From Pirellulales bacterium (GTDB lineage Bacteria; Planctomycetota; Planctomycetia; Pirellulales; JAEUIK01), in NCBI GenBank assembly GCA_019745975.1, contig JAIESQ010000052.1, positions 1 through 64,000 of the forward strand: a DNA stretch of 64,000 nt, written 5' to 3'. The translations under genes and the position numbers were made by a program. Below are positions 29,256 to 38,431 of this stretch, piece after piece. The notes under the pieces were generated by a model, which saw nothing but the letters and a program-made list of their open reading frames with translations, had not been told where the DNA came from and did not search any database. Each line of letters starts with the position of its first letter. Position 1 is the first letter of the stretch.

Positions 29256-30707
29256 ATGGCCTCAACCCGCAGCTCTCGTCCGTTCAAGCCGCGCCACGGT
29301 AGCGGGGGTGACAATTACGATCCGCGTTCGCGTGATGGCGACGACTTGCAGTTGGAGGGAGAGCCCCTCTCACTGGCCGAAGAGTTGGCCGAGCGTGCCG
29401 ATCTCGACGAAGAGACCGACGAGCGCTACGAGCAGATCAAACAAGGCGATATTCACATCGCCGAGCTGCAGCGGATGACGATGCCGCAGCTTATCGAGGA
29501 GGCCCGCCAGGAGAACCTCACCGACTATCACGGTATCAAGAAGCAGGACCTGATCTTCAAGATCCTCAAGGAGCGCGTAAAGCTCAATGGCCTGATGTAC
29601 GGCGAGGGAACGCTCGAAGTGCTCCCTGATGGCTTTGGGTTCCTGCGCAGCCCAGACTACCACTATCTATCGTGCCCCGACGACATCTACGTATCGCCGA
29701 GCCAGATTCGCCGCTTCGGACTGCGGACGGGTACGGTAGTTTCAGGACAGATTCGCCCGCCTAAGGAAAATGAGCGCTACTTCGCGCTTTTGCGGGTCGA
29801 GGCCATCAACTACCACGATCCGAATCTGCTGTCGACCAAGGTCTTTTTCGACGATCTCACGCCGCTTCATCCCGACAAACGCATCGTGCTCGAGACCGGG
29901 CCGCAGGAAATCAACACACGCGTTGTCGACTTGATCTCGCCCATTGGCTTCGGGCAGCGAGGTCTGATCGTCAGCCCGCCGCGGGCCGGCAAGACGATCC
30001 TGCTGCAGAAAATGGCCAAGGCCGTGCTGACGAATTTTCCAGATTGCTACGTGATGATGCTCTTGATCGACGAGCGGCCCGAAGAAGTCACCGACATGGA
30101 ACGGCAGATCAAAGGCCCGAACTGTGAGGTGATTTCCAGCACGTTCGATGAGGCCTCGGCGCGGCACATCCAAGTTTCGGAGATGGTCATCGAAAAGGCC
30201 AAGCGACTCGTGGAATACGGTCACGACGTGGTCATCTTCCTCGACTCGATCACACGCCTGGCCCGCGCCTGGAACGCCGAATGCCCGCATTCGGGCAAGA
30301 TTCTTTCGGGCGGTGTCGACGCCAACGCCCTGCAGCGTCCGAAGCGGTTCTTTGGCGCAGCGCGCAAAGTCGAGGAAGGCGGCTCTTTGACGATCATCGC
30401 CACGGCCCTGGTCGATACCGGCAGCAAGATGGACGAAGTAATCTTTGAGGAATTCAAAGGGACCGGCAATCTCGAAGTCGTGCTCGATCGGCGGCTAGTC
30501 GACAAGCGCATCTGGCCGGCCATCGACATAAATCGCAGTGGCACGCGTCGCGAAGAGATGATCATGGACCCCGAAGAACATCGTCGCGTTTGCCTGCTAC
30601 GCCGCGTGCTCAACGACATGAACGGGCCCGAGGCGATGGAACTCTTGGTTACGCGACTGGGCAAGACCAAGACAAACGCCGAGTTCCTCATGAACTTGAA
30701 GAACTAA
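29256..30707 (+). CDS. rho: Transcription termination factor Rho
   Basis: Hexameric RNA-dependent ATPase that ends transcription at Rho sites. Of 483 residues, the first ~75 are a charged low-complexity extension. Next come a Rho N-terminal helical domain ([20 protein letters not shown]) and an S1-like RNA-binding domain with [21 protein letters not shown] near 128. The ATPase core has the P-loop PPRAGKT near 241, [13 protein letters not shown], and the Q/R-loop regions [14 protein letters not shown] and [20 protein letters not shown]. The ATG has AGGAG ten bases upstream. The ~250 bases before it have no other gene and may be a leader. Confidence 0.95.
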   Translation: MASTRSSRPFKPRHGSGGDNYDPRSRDGDDLQLEGEPLSLAEELAERADLDEETDERYEQIKQGDIHIAELQRMTMPQLIEEARQENLTDYHGIKKQDLIFKILKERVKLNGLMYGEGTLEVLPDGFGFLRSPDYHYLSCPDDIYVSPSQIRRFGLRTGTVVSGQIRPPKENERYFALLRVEAINYHDPNLLSTKVFFDDLTPLHPDKRIVLETGPQEINTRVVDLISPIGFGQRGLIVSPPRAGKTILLQKMAKAVLTNFPDCYVMMLLIDERPEEVTDMERQIKGPNCEVISSTFDEASARHIQVSEMVIEKAKRLVEYGHDVVIFLDSITRLARAWNAECPHSGKILSGGVDANALQRPKRFFGAARKVEEGGSLTIIATALVDTGSKMDEVIFEEFKGTGNLEVVLDRRLVDKRIWPAIDINRSGTRREEMIMDPEEHRRVCLLRRVLNDMNGPEAMELLVTRLGKTKTNAEFLMNLKN

Positions 30708-30717
30708 GAGGGGGCCG

Positions 30718-31185
30718 GTGCGCACCTATTCGGGTCAGCCAGTCGCTGCCAGTGGTCGCGTGGCGATCGTGGTGTCACGTTACAATGAAACCGTGACGTC
30801 GCGATTGCTGACCGGCGCACTCGAAACCTTGCGTGCCCGCGGTCTTCCTGACGACAGGATTGAAGTAGCATGGGCGCCTGGCGCGTTTGAATTGCCGATG
30901 GTCGCTGACAAGCTCGCTGGCAGCCAGCGCTACCAGGCGGTGATTTGCCTGGGGGCCGTGATCCGCGGAGAAACGACTCACGATCAGTATATCAACCGCG
31001 CCGTGTCGCTCGGGCTGGCCGAGATTGCCCGCCATTGGGGCCTGCCGGTCTTGTTCGGCGTGTTGACGTGCGAAACGCTCGAACAAGCGATCCATCGCTC
31101 TGGCGGCAACGTAGGCAACAAAGGAGCGGAATGTGCCGAGGCCGCCTTGGAGATGATTGATTTGTATCGCCAGTTTCCAGATTGA
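30718..31185 (+). CDS. ribH: 6,7-dimethyl-8-ribityllumazine synthase
   Basis: Penultimate enzyme of riboflavin synthesis, joining the ribitylamino-uracil with dihydroxybutanone phosphate; it forms pentamers or icosahedra. Of 155 residues, RYNETVTSRLLTGAL is at the N-terminus, WAPGAFELPMVADKLA near 52 binds the substrate, and CLGAVIRGETTHDQYI near 78 holds the phosphate-binding and catalytic His region. The GTG start is set by GAGGGGG just before it. The gene begins ten bases after the rho stop and is followed by nusB, a common ribH-nusB neighbour pair. Confidence 0.94.
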   Translation: MRTYSGQPVAASGRVAIVVSRYNETVTSRLLTGALETLRARGLPDDRIEVAWAPGAFELPMVADKLAGSQRYQAVICLGAVIRGETTHDQYINRAVSLGLAEIARHWGLPVLFGVLTCETLEQAIHRSGGNVGNKGAECAEAALEMIDLYRQFPD

Positions 31186-31308
31186 TGCACCGCCCTTCGG
31201 ACAGATGGCTCGCCAGCCGTCGGTTCGCCGCCAAATATTCAGCCGCTGAACTGCCGTTGGCGACGCGTTGAGCGTCGCGTCGCGGCGACCGCCAGAGTTC
31301 ACCGTCTC

Positions 31309-31716
31309 ATGACACGCCGCAGTCGAGCGCGAGAAGTCGCCTTACAGGTCTTGTTTCAAGACGACCTCAACCCGCGCGCGAACCCGGCCGTGGCCGACGA
31401 ATTCATCGCTGCCCGGTTGAGTTCGCCGGAGTTGATCGAATTCGCCCGCTCGCTGGTTTCAGGGGTGCGCCGGAATCGCGGCGAGTTGGATGCCCTTTTG
31501 AGCCGCACGGCAGACAACTGGAGCCTCGACCGCATGGCCTCGACCGACCGCAATGTGCTGCGGCTGGGGGCCTACGAAATCCTCTATACCGATACGCCCA
31601 ATCGCGTTGCCATCAACGAAGCCGTTGAGCTGGCCAGGCGCTTCGGCTCCGCTCAGAGCTCGCAATTCGTCAACGGCATCCTCGATCGATTTTTGGCCGA
31701 CCGACCAGCGAAGTGA
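31309..31716 (+). CDS. nusB: Transcription antitermination factor NusB
   Basis: All-helical RNA-binding protein of 135 residues that, with NusE (S10), helps antitermination on rRNA operons. Typical features are the N-terminal [17 protein letters not shown], the segment [25 protein letters not shown], and the C-terminal [16 protein letters not shown] followed by [12 protein letters not shown]. It lies 123 bases after ribH and 70 bases before ftsY on the same strand. That places Rho and NusB, which act in opposite directions on termination, in one likely transcript. Confidence 0.93.
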   Translation: MTRRSRAREVALQVLFQDDLNPRANPAVADEFIAARLSSPELIEFARSLVSGVRRNRGELDALLSRTADNWSLDRMASTDRNVLRLGAYEILYTDTPNRVAINEAVELARRFGSAQSSQFVNGILDRFLADRPAK

Positions 31717-31786
31717 TTCGCCGGGAATTGATCGCGGTGTTCCAAATAGTTGCCCCGAAACGACCACCACTCCCGCGAGTGCGACG

Positions 31787-32719
31787 ATGGGATTCTTCGA
31801 TAAGATCAAGCAAGGGCTGAAGAAGACTTCGCAGATTCTCAACACCGACATCCGCGATCTCTTCAAGCGCGAGGGCTCGCTCGTCGACGAGCCGTTTCTC
31901 GAACGGCTCCGTGAAGTGTTGGTGAAGACCGATATGGGTGTGCAGGCCGCGCAAGCCATCGTTGATGAAGTGCGCGTGAGCTTTCGCGGCCGCGTCGTGT
32001 TTCTCGAGGACGTGGTCGAAGCCAGCAAGCCGAAGTTACGCGCCCTGCTGGCGCAGCCCGAGCACCCCATTCGCTTCGCTCCCGAAGGGCCAACGGTAAT
32101 CATGGTGGCCGGCGTCAACGGATCGGGAAAAACTACCTCGATCGCCAAGCTAGCGGCGCTGTTCAAGTCGCAGGGCAAGAAAGTAGTGCTGGGAGCAGCC
32201 GATACGTTTCGGGCGGCGGCGGTCGAACAGCTCACGATCTGGGCCAATCGACTGGGAGTCGAAATCGTCAAGGGCCAATCGGGGACCGATCCCGCGAGTG
32301 TGGCACATCGCGCCGTTGCCCAAGCGCTCGAAACCAAGGCCGACGTTTGCATCATCGACACCGCAGGCCGGCTACAGACTCAAGCCAACCTGATGCAGGA
32401 GCTGGGCAAGATTCACCGCGTTATCGGCAAGCAAATCCCCGGCGCCCCGCACGAAGTATTGCTCGTGATCGACGCTACGACCGGACAGAACGGCATCAGC
32501 CAGGCGAAGCACTTCACCGCGGCCGTGCAGTGCACGGGCATCGTGCTCGCCAAGCTCGACGGCACGGCCAAAGGGGGTGTCGTCGTGGCGATTCGCCAGC
32601 AGGTTGATTTGCCGGTTACTTACGTCGGCGTAGGCGAGAAGGCCGAAGACCTCACGACCTTCAATAGCGACGAGTTTGTCGAGGCGCTGTTTGCTGATCT
32701 GGCGCCGGCAGGCGGCTAG
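31787..32719 (+). CDS. ftsY: Signal recognition particle receptor FtsY
   Basis: SRP receptor GTPase that docks ribosome-SRP complexes at the membrane. The 310 residues form only the N and G domains; there is no long acidic A domain, and membrane contact is probably through the N-terminal helix ([16 protein letters not shown]). The G motifs are [15 protein letters not shown] near 107, [39 protein letters not shown] and [11 protein letters not shown]. The ATG was chosen because [11 protein letters not shown] is the canonical beginning; a longer frame upstream overlaps nusB. Its TAG stop lies inside the left arm of the long palindrome. Confidence 0.94.
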   Translation: MGFFDKIKQGLKKTSQILNTDIRDLFKREGSLVDEPFLERLREVLVKTDMGVQAAQAIVDEVRVSFRGRVVFLEDVVEASKPKLRALLAQPEHPIRFAPEGPTVIMVAGVNGSGKTTSIAKLAALFKSQGKKVVLGAADTFRAAAVEQLTIWANRLGVEIVKGQSGTDPASVAHRAVAQALETKADVCIIDTAGRLQTQANLMQELGKIHRVIGKQIPGAPHEVLLVIDATTGQNGISQAKHFTAAVQCTGIVLAKLDGTAKGGVVVAIRQQVDLPVTYVGVGEKAEDLTTFNSDEFVEALFADLAPAGG

Positions 32720-32899
32720 CCCGCATTTCTCACCAACTTCGTCGCGAGCGGAGTTAAGTGCTTGGATGGCACGAAGCAGGGTGTGGATCGACCGGAAGCG
32801 TATTGGCTCATACGTTGAGGATCGAGACGCACCCGGAGACGCCGCCATCCAAGGACTTGGGCTCCGCGTAGCAGATGGCTGGTGAGAAATACGGGCTAG
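32716..32899. repeat. 184-bp imperfect palindrome (MITE-like or long hairpin)
   Basis: The outer arms are 32716-32735 and 32880-32899; they match as inverted repeats at 19 of 20 positions and both end in CTAG. A second paired block is 32748-32770 with 32844-32867, where GCGGAG and CTTGGATGGC pair with GCTCCGC and GCCATCCAAG. A third block leads to a tip where CGTAT (32799-32803) pairs with ATACG (32810-32814) around a 6-base loop. The pairing thus runs almost end to end, with two unpaired internal stretches. No open reading frame is credible inside. The left end overlaps the ftsY stop codon. It could be a small palindromic mobile element or a structured 3' end for the ftsY transcript; I see no second copy in the window. 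Confidence 0.7.
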
Positions 32900-32927
32900 G
32901 GTTCCGGCACCAGCGTAGCCAACCCCG

Positions 32928-32970
32928 AAAAAACCGTAAGCCGACGCGGCTGCGTAGCGCCGCGCCGGCT
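32928..32970 (-). terminator. Rho-independent terminator of the aceB-aceA operon
   Basis: On the minus strand a 12-bp stem (32959-32970 with 32939-32950, one mismatch, GC-rich) with an 8-base loop is followed after five bases by six T residues (the A-run 32928-32933 on the plus strand). It begins 33 bases after the aceA stop. The spacer between stem and T-run is a little long, which lowers confidence. Confidence 0.6.
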
Positions 32971-33003
32971 CAGCGGGTACTTGCCGCAATACGGCGGTGG
33001 AGG

Positions 33004-34302
33004 TTACACCGCTTGCGGTTCCGCTGCGAATTGCTCTTCCTCGGTCGAACCGGTCAGGGCCGTCGTCGACGATTGGCCCGCGGCGATCGCCTGGGCGACC
33101 TCATCGAAGTAGCCCGTGCCGACAAACCGCTGATGCTTGGTCGCGCGATAGCCCGAGTCGGCTTCGCGGGTGAACTCGCGCTGCTGCAGGGCGGAGTAGG
33201 CGGTCATGCCCTGATCGCGATAGGCCCGCGCCAGCTCGAAAGTGGCCAGGTTCAGCGAGTGGAATCCAGCTAGCGTGATGAACTGGAACTTATACCCCAT
33301 CGCGCCCAGATCGCGCTGGAATCGCGCAATCGTCCGCTCGTCGAGTTTCTTTTGCCAGTTGAACGACGGCGAGCAGTTGTAGGCCAACAACTTGCCTGGG
33401 AAGCGCGCGTGAATCGCCTCCGCAAAGCGACGGGCCTCAGCCACGTTCGGCTCTGAGGTCTCGCACCAGAGCATATCGGCATAGGGCGCGTACGACAGGC
33501 CGCGGTCGATCGCCACGTCGAGGCCGCCTTCGAGCTGGAAGAAGCCTTCCGCCGTGCGTCCGCCGCGGATGAACTGTCGGTCTCGAGGATCGACATCGCT
33601 GGTGAGGAGCTGCGCGCTGTTGGCGTCGGTGCGGGCGATCAGAATCGTCGGCACGCCAAGCGTGTCAGCGGCCAGCCGCGCTGCCGTTAACGTACGCACA
33701 AACTGGCTGGTTGGGACCAGCACTTTGCCGCCCATGTGGCCGCATTTCTTTTCGCTGGCGAGTTGATCTTCGAAGTGGACGGCCGCGGCACCGGCTTCGA
33801 TCATGCCCTTCATCAATTCGAAGGCGTTCAAGGGCCCGCCGAAACCAGCCTCGGCATCGGCCACGATCGGCAAAAAGTAGTCACAGTCGTGACGATCTTC
33901 GAGGTGCTGAATCTGGTCGGCGCGGCGCAGTGCGTTATTGATGCGACGCGCCAGGTTGGGCACGCTGTCGGCAGGGTATAAGCTTTGGTCGGGATACATC
34001 TGCCCGGCATTGTTCGCATCGGCCGCGACTTGCCAGCCGCTGACATAAATTGCCTTGAGGCCGGCTTCAGCCATTTGCACGGCCTGATTGCCGGTAAGTG
34101 CTCCCAGGGCATGAACGTACGGCTCGAAGTTCAACAGCTTCCAAAAGCGTTCGGAGCCCCGTCGGGCCAGCGTATGCTCGACGTGCAAGCTGCCGCGCAA
34201 CCGAGCCACATCTTGGGCGGTGTAATTGCGGCGAATGCCGTCCCAACGGGGATCATCCGACCAGGCCGTTTCCAGGTCGGTTTGCGTCGCGGGGCGATGC
34301 AT
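33004..34302 (-). CDS. aceA: Isocitrate lyase
   Basis: First enzyme of the glyoxylate shunt, cleaving isocitrate to glyoxylate and succinate. Of 432 residues, the catalytic loop KKCGHMGGK is near 181-189, [19 protein letters not shown] near 75 and [15 protein letters not shown] near 315 are family landmarks. The ATG ([14 protein letters not shown]) is preferred over longer in-frame starts because AGAGGAAAGG lies just upstream. It follows aceB on the same strand after ~105 bases, and a terminator follows it. Together the two enzymes let the cell grow on acetate or fatty acids. Confidence 0.96.
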   Translation of the reverse strand: MHRPATQTDLETAWSDDPRWDGIRRNYTAQDVARLRGSLHVEHTLARRGSERFWKLLNFEPYVHALGALTGNQAVQMAEAGLKAIYVSGWQVAADANNAGQMYPDQSLYPADSVPNLARRINNALRRADQIQHLEDRHDCDYFLPIVADAEAGFGGPLNAFELMKGMIEAGAAAVHFEDQLASEKKCGHMGGKVLVPTSQFVRTLTAARLAADTLGVPTILIARTDANSAQLLTSDVDPRDRQFIRGGRTAEGFFQLEGGLDVAIDRGLSYAPYADMLWCETSEPNVAEARRFAEAIHARFPGKLLAYNCSPSFNWQKKLDERTIARFQRDLGAMGYKFQFITLAGFHSLNLATFELARAYRDQGMTAYSALQQREFTREADSGYRATKHQRFVGTGYFDEVAQAIAAGQSSTTALTGSTEEEQFAAEPQAV

Positions 34303-34407
34303 CGAAGTGACCTTTCCTCTGGGTGTGTGCAAGGGTGTCCAGGAACCAGATACTTGCTCGTGATTCGTTGATCCAGGCCCCAGCCCCACGGCCCGATGTT
34401 GCCTGGT

Positions 34408-36015
34408 CTACCTGAGGTGCTCGTAAGCGGGCAATGTCAAGAACTCGACGAACTGCTCGCCTGTGCTCACCTCAAGGAAGAGCGCGCCGGCCTCGTCGAA
34501 CTTGCTTTCGCCGTACGCCGCGCCTCCCATGTCGTCGCGCAGTTTCGCCAGCTCGGTACGCAACTCATCTTCCACGAACTGTCGCGTGATGCGAGTTCCG
34601 TCCTCGAACCGCCCCTGGGGATGCCGAATCCATTGCCACACCTGGGCCCGTGAGATTTCCGCTGTTGCGGCGTCTTCCATGAGATTGAAAATCGGCACGC
34701 AGCCGCTCCCGCGCAGCCATGCTTCGAGGTACCGCAAGCCTACCGCCACGTTGATTCGCAAACCCTCGCGCGTGATGGGCCCCTCGGGCACGGCGAGCAG
34801 GTCGGCAGCACGAATGTGCAGATCGGGATTGGGGCGGCCGAGCTGATTTGCGGCCGGCATATGGGCGTTGAAGACCTCCATTGCTACGGGAACAAGCCCG
34901 GGATGAGCGACCCAAGTGCCATCGTGCCCGTCGTTGGCCTCGCGCTCCTTGTCGGCTCGCACCTTGGCAAGTGCCTGTTCGTTTGCGACGGAGTCATTCT
35001 TGATGGGGATCTGGGCAGCCATCCCGCCCATCGCGTGCGCGCCGCGGCGGTGGCACGTCTGGATCAACAGCCGCGAATAGGACCGCAAGAAGTGGGTCGT
35101 CATCGTCACTAACGCCCGATCGGGGAGGATGAACTCGGGTTGATTCCGGAACTTTTTGATGAAGCTGAAGATGTAGTCCCAGCGGCCGCAGTTGAGCCCC
35201 ACGATGTGTTCGCGCAGCTCATACAGGATTTCATCCATCTCGAACGCCGCCAGAATGGTTTCGATCAGCACCGTGGCCTTGATCGTTCCCTGAGGCAGGC
35301 CTAGTTCGATCTGCGCAAGCTTGAACACATCGTTCCAAAGGCGCGCTTCAAGATGACTCTCGAGCTTTGGCAAGTAGAAGTAGGGTCCCGCGCCGCGCGC
35401 CAGCAAATTGGTGGCGTTGTGGTAGAAGTACAAGCCGAAGTCGAAGATGCTGGCCGAGATCGGTTGTCCGTCGACCAACACATGCTTTTCAACTAGATGC
35501 CAGCCGCGCGGGCGGACCAGCAGCGTTGCTCGTTGGGGCTTGAGTTGATAGCGTTTGCCGTCCGCGCTGGTGTACTCGATCGTGCCGTTGACGGCATCAC
35601 GAAGATTGACTTGCCCTTCGAGAGTCCCTTCCCAGGTGGGAGCGTGCGAGTCCTCGAAATCGGCCATGAACATCCGCGCTCCGGAGTTCAGGGCGTTGAT
35701 AACCATCTTGCGATCGACCGGCCCGGTGATTTCCACACGGCGGTCTTGCAGGTCGGCGGGAACCTTGCCGACTCGCCAGTCGCCCCGGCGGATGCTCTCG
35801 GTCTGCGGTAAGAAGTCCGGCAGTTCGCCGGCATCGAGTCGTGCTTGCCGAGCGGCGCGTGCGGTTAGCAGTGCTTCGCGGCGCGAGCGGGAGCGGCGGT
35901 CCAGGGCCGCGACGAAGTCCAACGCCGCTGGCGTCAGGATTTCGGCTGCCGTCGGCGACATGGGCGCCAGAACTTCGATGCCGGCGGCCGCGGGTGGTGC
36001 TTCGATTACAGACAT
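34408..36015 (-). CDS. aceB: Malate synthase A
   Basis: Second glyoxylate-shunt enzyme, condensing glyoxylate with acetyl-CoA to malate. The 535 residues match the A isoform: [16 protein letters not shown] near 115, [16 protein letters not shown] near 168, [20 protein letters not shown] near 245 with the catalytic Arg and Glu region, and [11 protein letters not shown] near 335. The N-terminal ~30 residues are Ala/Pro-rich. The ATG ([10 protein letters not shown]) has AGGAGT-like bases before it in the minus-strand leader. It is divergent from the LysR-type gene across a 290-base region and co-oriented with aceA. Confidence 0.96.
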   Translation of the reverse strand: MSVIEAPPAAAGIEVLAPMSPTAAEILTPAALDFVAALDRRSRSRREALLTARAARQARLDAGELPDFLPQTESIRRGDWRVGKVPADLQDRRVEITGPVDRKMVINALNSGARMFMADFEDSHAPTWEGTLEGQVNLRDAVNGTIEYTSADGKRYQLKPQRATLLVRPRGWHLVEKHVLVDGQPISASIFDFGLYFYHNATNLLARGAGPYFYLPKLESHLEARLWNDVFKLAQIELGLPQGTIKATVLIETILAAFEMDEILYELREHIVGLNCGRWDYIFSFIKKFRNQPEFILPDRALVTMTTHFLRSYSRLLIQTCHRRGAHAMGGMAAQIPIKNDSVANEQALAKVRADKEREANDGHDGTWVAHPGLVPVAMEVFNAHMPAANQLGRPNPDLHIRAADLLAVPEGPITREGLRINVAVGLRYLEAWLRGSGCVPIFNLMEDAATAEISRAQVWQWIRHPQGRFEDGTRITRQFVEDELRTELAKLRDDMGGAAYGESKFDEAGALFLEVSTGEQFVEFLTLPAYEHLR

Positions 36016-36305
36016 GGCAGGAGTCGTCCTTGGGGGAGAATCTTGGTGCCGTTCCAGGAAATCCAGCGGGGTCGAGGCCAGCGCGAGTTGCTAACTCGGC
36101 GTCATGTCGGGTCGTGCCCCGCTGCCAGGCGGTTATTCGGGCACGCACAACACACAGGCGACTTTACTCGCACTTGTAGAATTGAACACGCCAATCTTTT
36201 CAATGGACAGCATTGGCTGGATAAATAAAATGATGAGTATTACCCGGCGCTATGATTCGCGGCCTTTGCTGCGTTCACCGCCATTCGCGCGAAAGGTGCT
36301 CCCTC
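36016..36305. promoter_or_regulatory. Divergent control region between aceB and the LysR-type gene
   Basis: 290 bases between two divergent starts. An AT-rich segment at about 36219-36241 (TGGATAAATAAAATGATGAG then TATTA) stands out from the GC-rich surroundings and is the best place for promoters and a LysR-type binding site. I could not fix a T-N11-A or ATA-N7-TAT box with confidence. An AAAGGTG just before the GTG of the regulator is its likely ribosome site. Confidence 0.4.
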
Positions 36306-37364
36306 GTGCCGACGCAAATTTCCCCCAATCCGCAGTACTACAAACAGAATCGCTTGCAACAACTCCGCGGCTTCTGCTGCGCGGCGCAAGCCGGCAGCAT
36401 TTCGAAGGCCGCCGAGCGATTATTTCTCAGTCAGCCCAGCGTGTCGCTGCAGATTCAAGCCCTCGAACGTGAGATGAAGACCACGCTTTTCGAACGGCGC
36501 GGTCCCAAAATCACGCTGACGCCTGACGGCAAGACCCTGTACGACTTGGCTTCGCCCCTGGTCGATGAGATCGACACGCTTGACGACACCTTCGCCGCAC
36601 GCCGTGGTGGCCTCGAAACTGGCCGTTTGGATATCGCGGCCGGCGAGTCGACTACGCTCTACCTGCTGCCTCAATTCGTCCAGCAGTTCGTCAAGGAATA
36701 CCCGGGCATTGAACTCAAGCTGCATAACGTCACGGGGCGCGACGGGCTGGCGATGCTTCGTGAAGACACTGCTGACTTCGCCGTCGGTTCGATGATCGAA
36801 ATGCGCGAGGACGTCGACTACCAGCCGATGTTCACATACGATCCCATGCTGATCGTGCCGCTCGACCATCCGCTGGCGCGGCGCAAGCGCGTCACACTGA
36901 AAGACGTGGCCCCTTATCCCTTGATTCTCCCGCCGAGCCACCTGACGACCTGGCGCGTGGTCGACTACGCGTTCGGCCAGCACAACCTCAAGTACGAAGT
37001 CAAAATGGAGGCCGGCGGCTGGGAGGTGATCAAGAAGTATGTAACGCTTGGTTTGGGAATCTCGATCGTGACGAGCATTTGCTTGACTGGCGAGGAACGG
37101 TTGGCTGCCATTTCGCTGGCCCGCTATTTCCCCAAACGCACTTACGGTCTGGTTATTCGCCGGGGCAAGTTCCTGTCTCCCGCCGCGCAACGTTTCGTCG
37201 ACTTGATGCGCGAAGCAACCAAGTCCCGCCGCTCCGCCGTCGAGGGCGCAGTTACACTTGGCGCCAGTCCGCTTACCAACGGGCATCGCACGCCTCATGG
37301 CCGACCCGCGCCCAAGGGAGGCGGCCGGCGCAAGAAAAGCCCTGGCCTGATGCGCGTGAACTAG
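36306..37364 (+). CDS. LysR-family transcriptional regulator
   Basis: 352 residues. The N-terminal winged helix-turn-helix (LRGFCCAAQAGSISKAAERLFLSQPSVSLQIQALE in substance, residues ~22-56) is followed by LFERRGPKITLTPDG. The effector domain (about 95-300) has the usual LAVG-type and LGIS segments, here DFAVGSMIE and TLGLGISIVTS, and resembles CysB-type proteins. The last ~45 residues are basic and Pro/Gly-rich. The GTG start (MPTQISPNPQYYKQNRL) was chosen because of an upstream AAAGGTG. Divergence from aceB suggests it controls the glyoxylate shunt, which is an inference from position only; the inducer is unknown. Confidence 0.9.
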   Translation: MPTQISPNPQYYKQNRLQQLRGFCCAAQAGSISKAAERLFLSQPSVSLQIQALEREMKTTLFERRGPKITLTPDGKTLYDLASPLVDEIDTLDDTFAARRGGLETGRLDIAAGESTTLYLLPQFVQQFVKEYPGIELKLHNVTGRDGLAMLREDTADFAVGSMIEMREDVDYQPMFTYDPMLIVPLDHPLARRKRVTLKDVAPYPLILPPSHLTTWRVVDYAFGQHNLKYEVKMEAGGWEVIKKYVTLGLGISIVTSICLTGEERLAAISLARYFPKRTYGLVIRRGKFLSPAAQRFVDLMREATKSRRSAVEGAVTLGASPLTNGHRTPHGRPAPKGGGRRKKSPGLMRVN

Positions 37365-37381
37365 GGCTAATCGGTCGCGCG

Positions 37382-37834
37382 TCAGGTCGGCGGCCGCGAC
37401 GCGGTGTCATTCCCCTCGTCCGGCATACCGGGATGGACCCACTCATGCGTTCCATCGGTCCAGTTTTCGCGCTTCCAGATCGGCACAACTGCTTTGAGCG
37501 TGTCGATCAACCATTTGCCCGCCTCGAACGCGGCCTGGCGATGAGGGCTGCTGACCGCCACGGCCACGCTGGCCTCGCCTGGCAACATGTGCCCCAGCCG
37601 ATGCACCAAGGCGCATCCGATTAGCGGCCAGCGATGGCGAGCCGCGGCCTCAAGTTCCACCAGCTTTTGGCGGGCCATGGGGGGATAGCACTCGTAGTCC
37701 AACGACTGGGTGTTCCGATCGCCCGTGGTATCGCGCACGGTTCCCAGGAAGAGCACGACGGCGCCGGCATGAGGCGAGCCCACGGCAGCCAGAATCCGCG
37801 GTATTTCGATTGGTTCGTTCGTGAGCTCGATCAT
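37382..37834 (-). CDS. moaE: Molybdopterin synthase catalytic subunit MoaE
   Basis: Large subunit of molybdopterin synthase, inserting dithiolene sulfur carried by MoaD into precursor Z. The 150 residues have the family landmarks VVLFLGTVRDTTGDR near 28, LDYECYPPMARQKL near 49, HRLGHMLPGEASVAVAVSS near 78, and the active-site KAVVPIWKRENW near 117. The ATG gives MIELTNEPIEIP, the usual beginning; a GTG three codons upstream is possible. No moaD or other molybdenum cofactor gene is in the window. It converges on the LysR-type gene and diverges from the PilZ gene. Confidence 0.92.
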   Translation of the reverse strand: MIELTNEPIEIPRILAAVGSPHAGAVVLFLGTVRDTTGDRNTQSLDYECYPPMARQKLVELEAAARHRWPLIGCALVHRLGHMLPGEASVAVAVSSPHRQAAFEAGKWLIDTLKAVVPIWKRENWTDGTHEWVHPGMPDEGNDTASRPPT

Positions 37835-38060
37835 GAAGTCGGTCACCAAGTGTTCCCGCAGGACGCGCCGGCCGCTCGTTGAACAACGGTAGGCCACGCC
37901 TGTTGGCATTGTAACCCGCATCTTCGCTCCCGGTGGGTGGAAGCCGGCGCGTCGGGCGACGTCGTACGGCAGCGCACCAACTCGAGCTGAGCTATGGTAT
38001 TTGCGTCCGTATTCTGACCTGCGGTTTCCAGGGTCCGTCAATTCCGTAGGAGTAAATCCA

Positions 38061-38402
38061 TTGGCAACCGACGTCGCACGATTCGCTCCACCCAGTAAGG
38101 TGATCGCCGACCTGATCCACGAGGCCCGCGAGGCGGACCAGGCTGAACGCCGGCAGTCGGTGCGTTACCCCTTTTTTCGGCCCGTCACAATCCGCACCGA
38201 TTTGTTTCGCAAGCATGCGGCGTTCACTCGCGAGATATCGACCGATGGAATCGGACTGCTGCACCGTGTGGAGTTCCGTCCCGGAAAAGTCGACGTTCTG
38301 ATTTCAACCGCCAGTGGTGATACTGCCCGTTTGCGCGTGCACTTGCTGTGGTGTAGGCCATGCGGCGAGGGCTGGTTTCTCAGCGGCGGCCGGTTCATCT
38401 GA
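38061..38402 (+). CDS. PilZ-domain protein
   Basis: 113 residues with a single PilZ-like domain, the family that binds cyclic di-GMP. RRQSVRYPFFRPVTI near residue 33 provides the RxxxR-type half and REISTDGIGLLHR near 60 the (D/N)xSxxG-type half, here S-T-D-G-I-G. A short helical N-terminus (KVIADLIHEAREADQAE) precedes it. The TTG start was chosen because AGGAG lies eight bases upstream. Its target is unknown; no flagellar or polysaccharide gene is adjacent, and mgtE converges on it. Confidence 0.75.
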   Translation: MATDVARFAPPSKVIADLIHEAREADQAERRQSVRYPFFRPVTIRTDLFRKHAAFTREISTDGIGLLHRVEFRPGKVDVLISTASGDTARLRVHLLWCRPCGEGWFLSGGRFI

Positions 38403-38431
38403 TCGCGGCCGCGCCGACCACTCCCTTGCGG

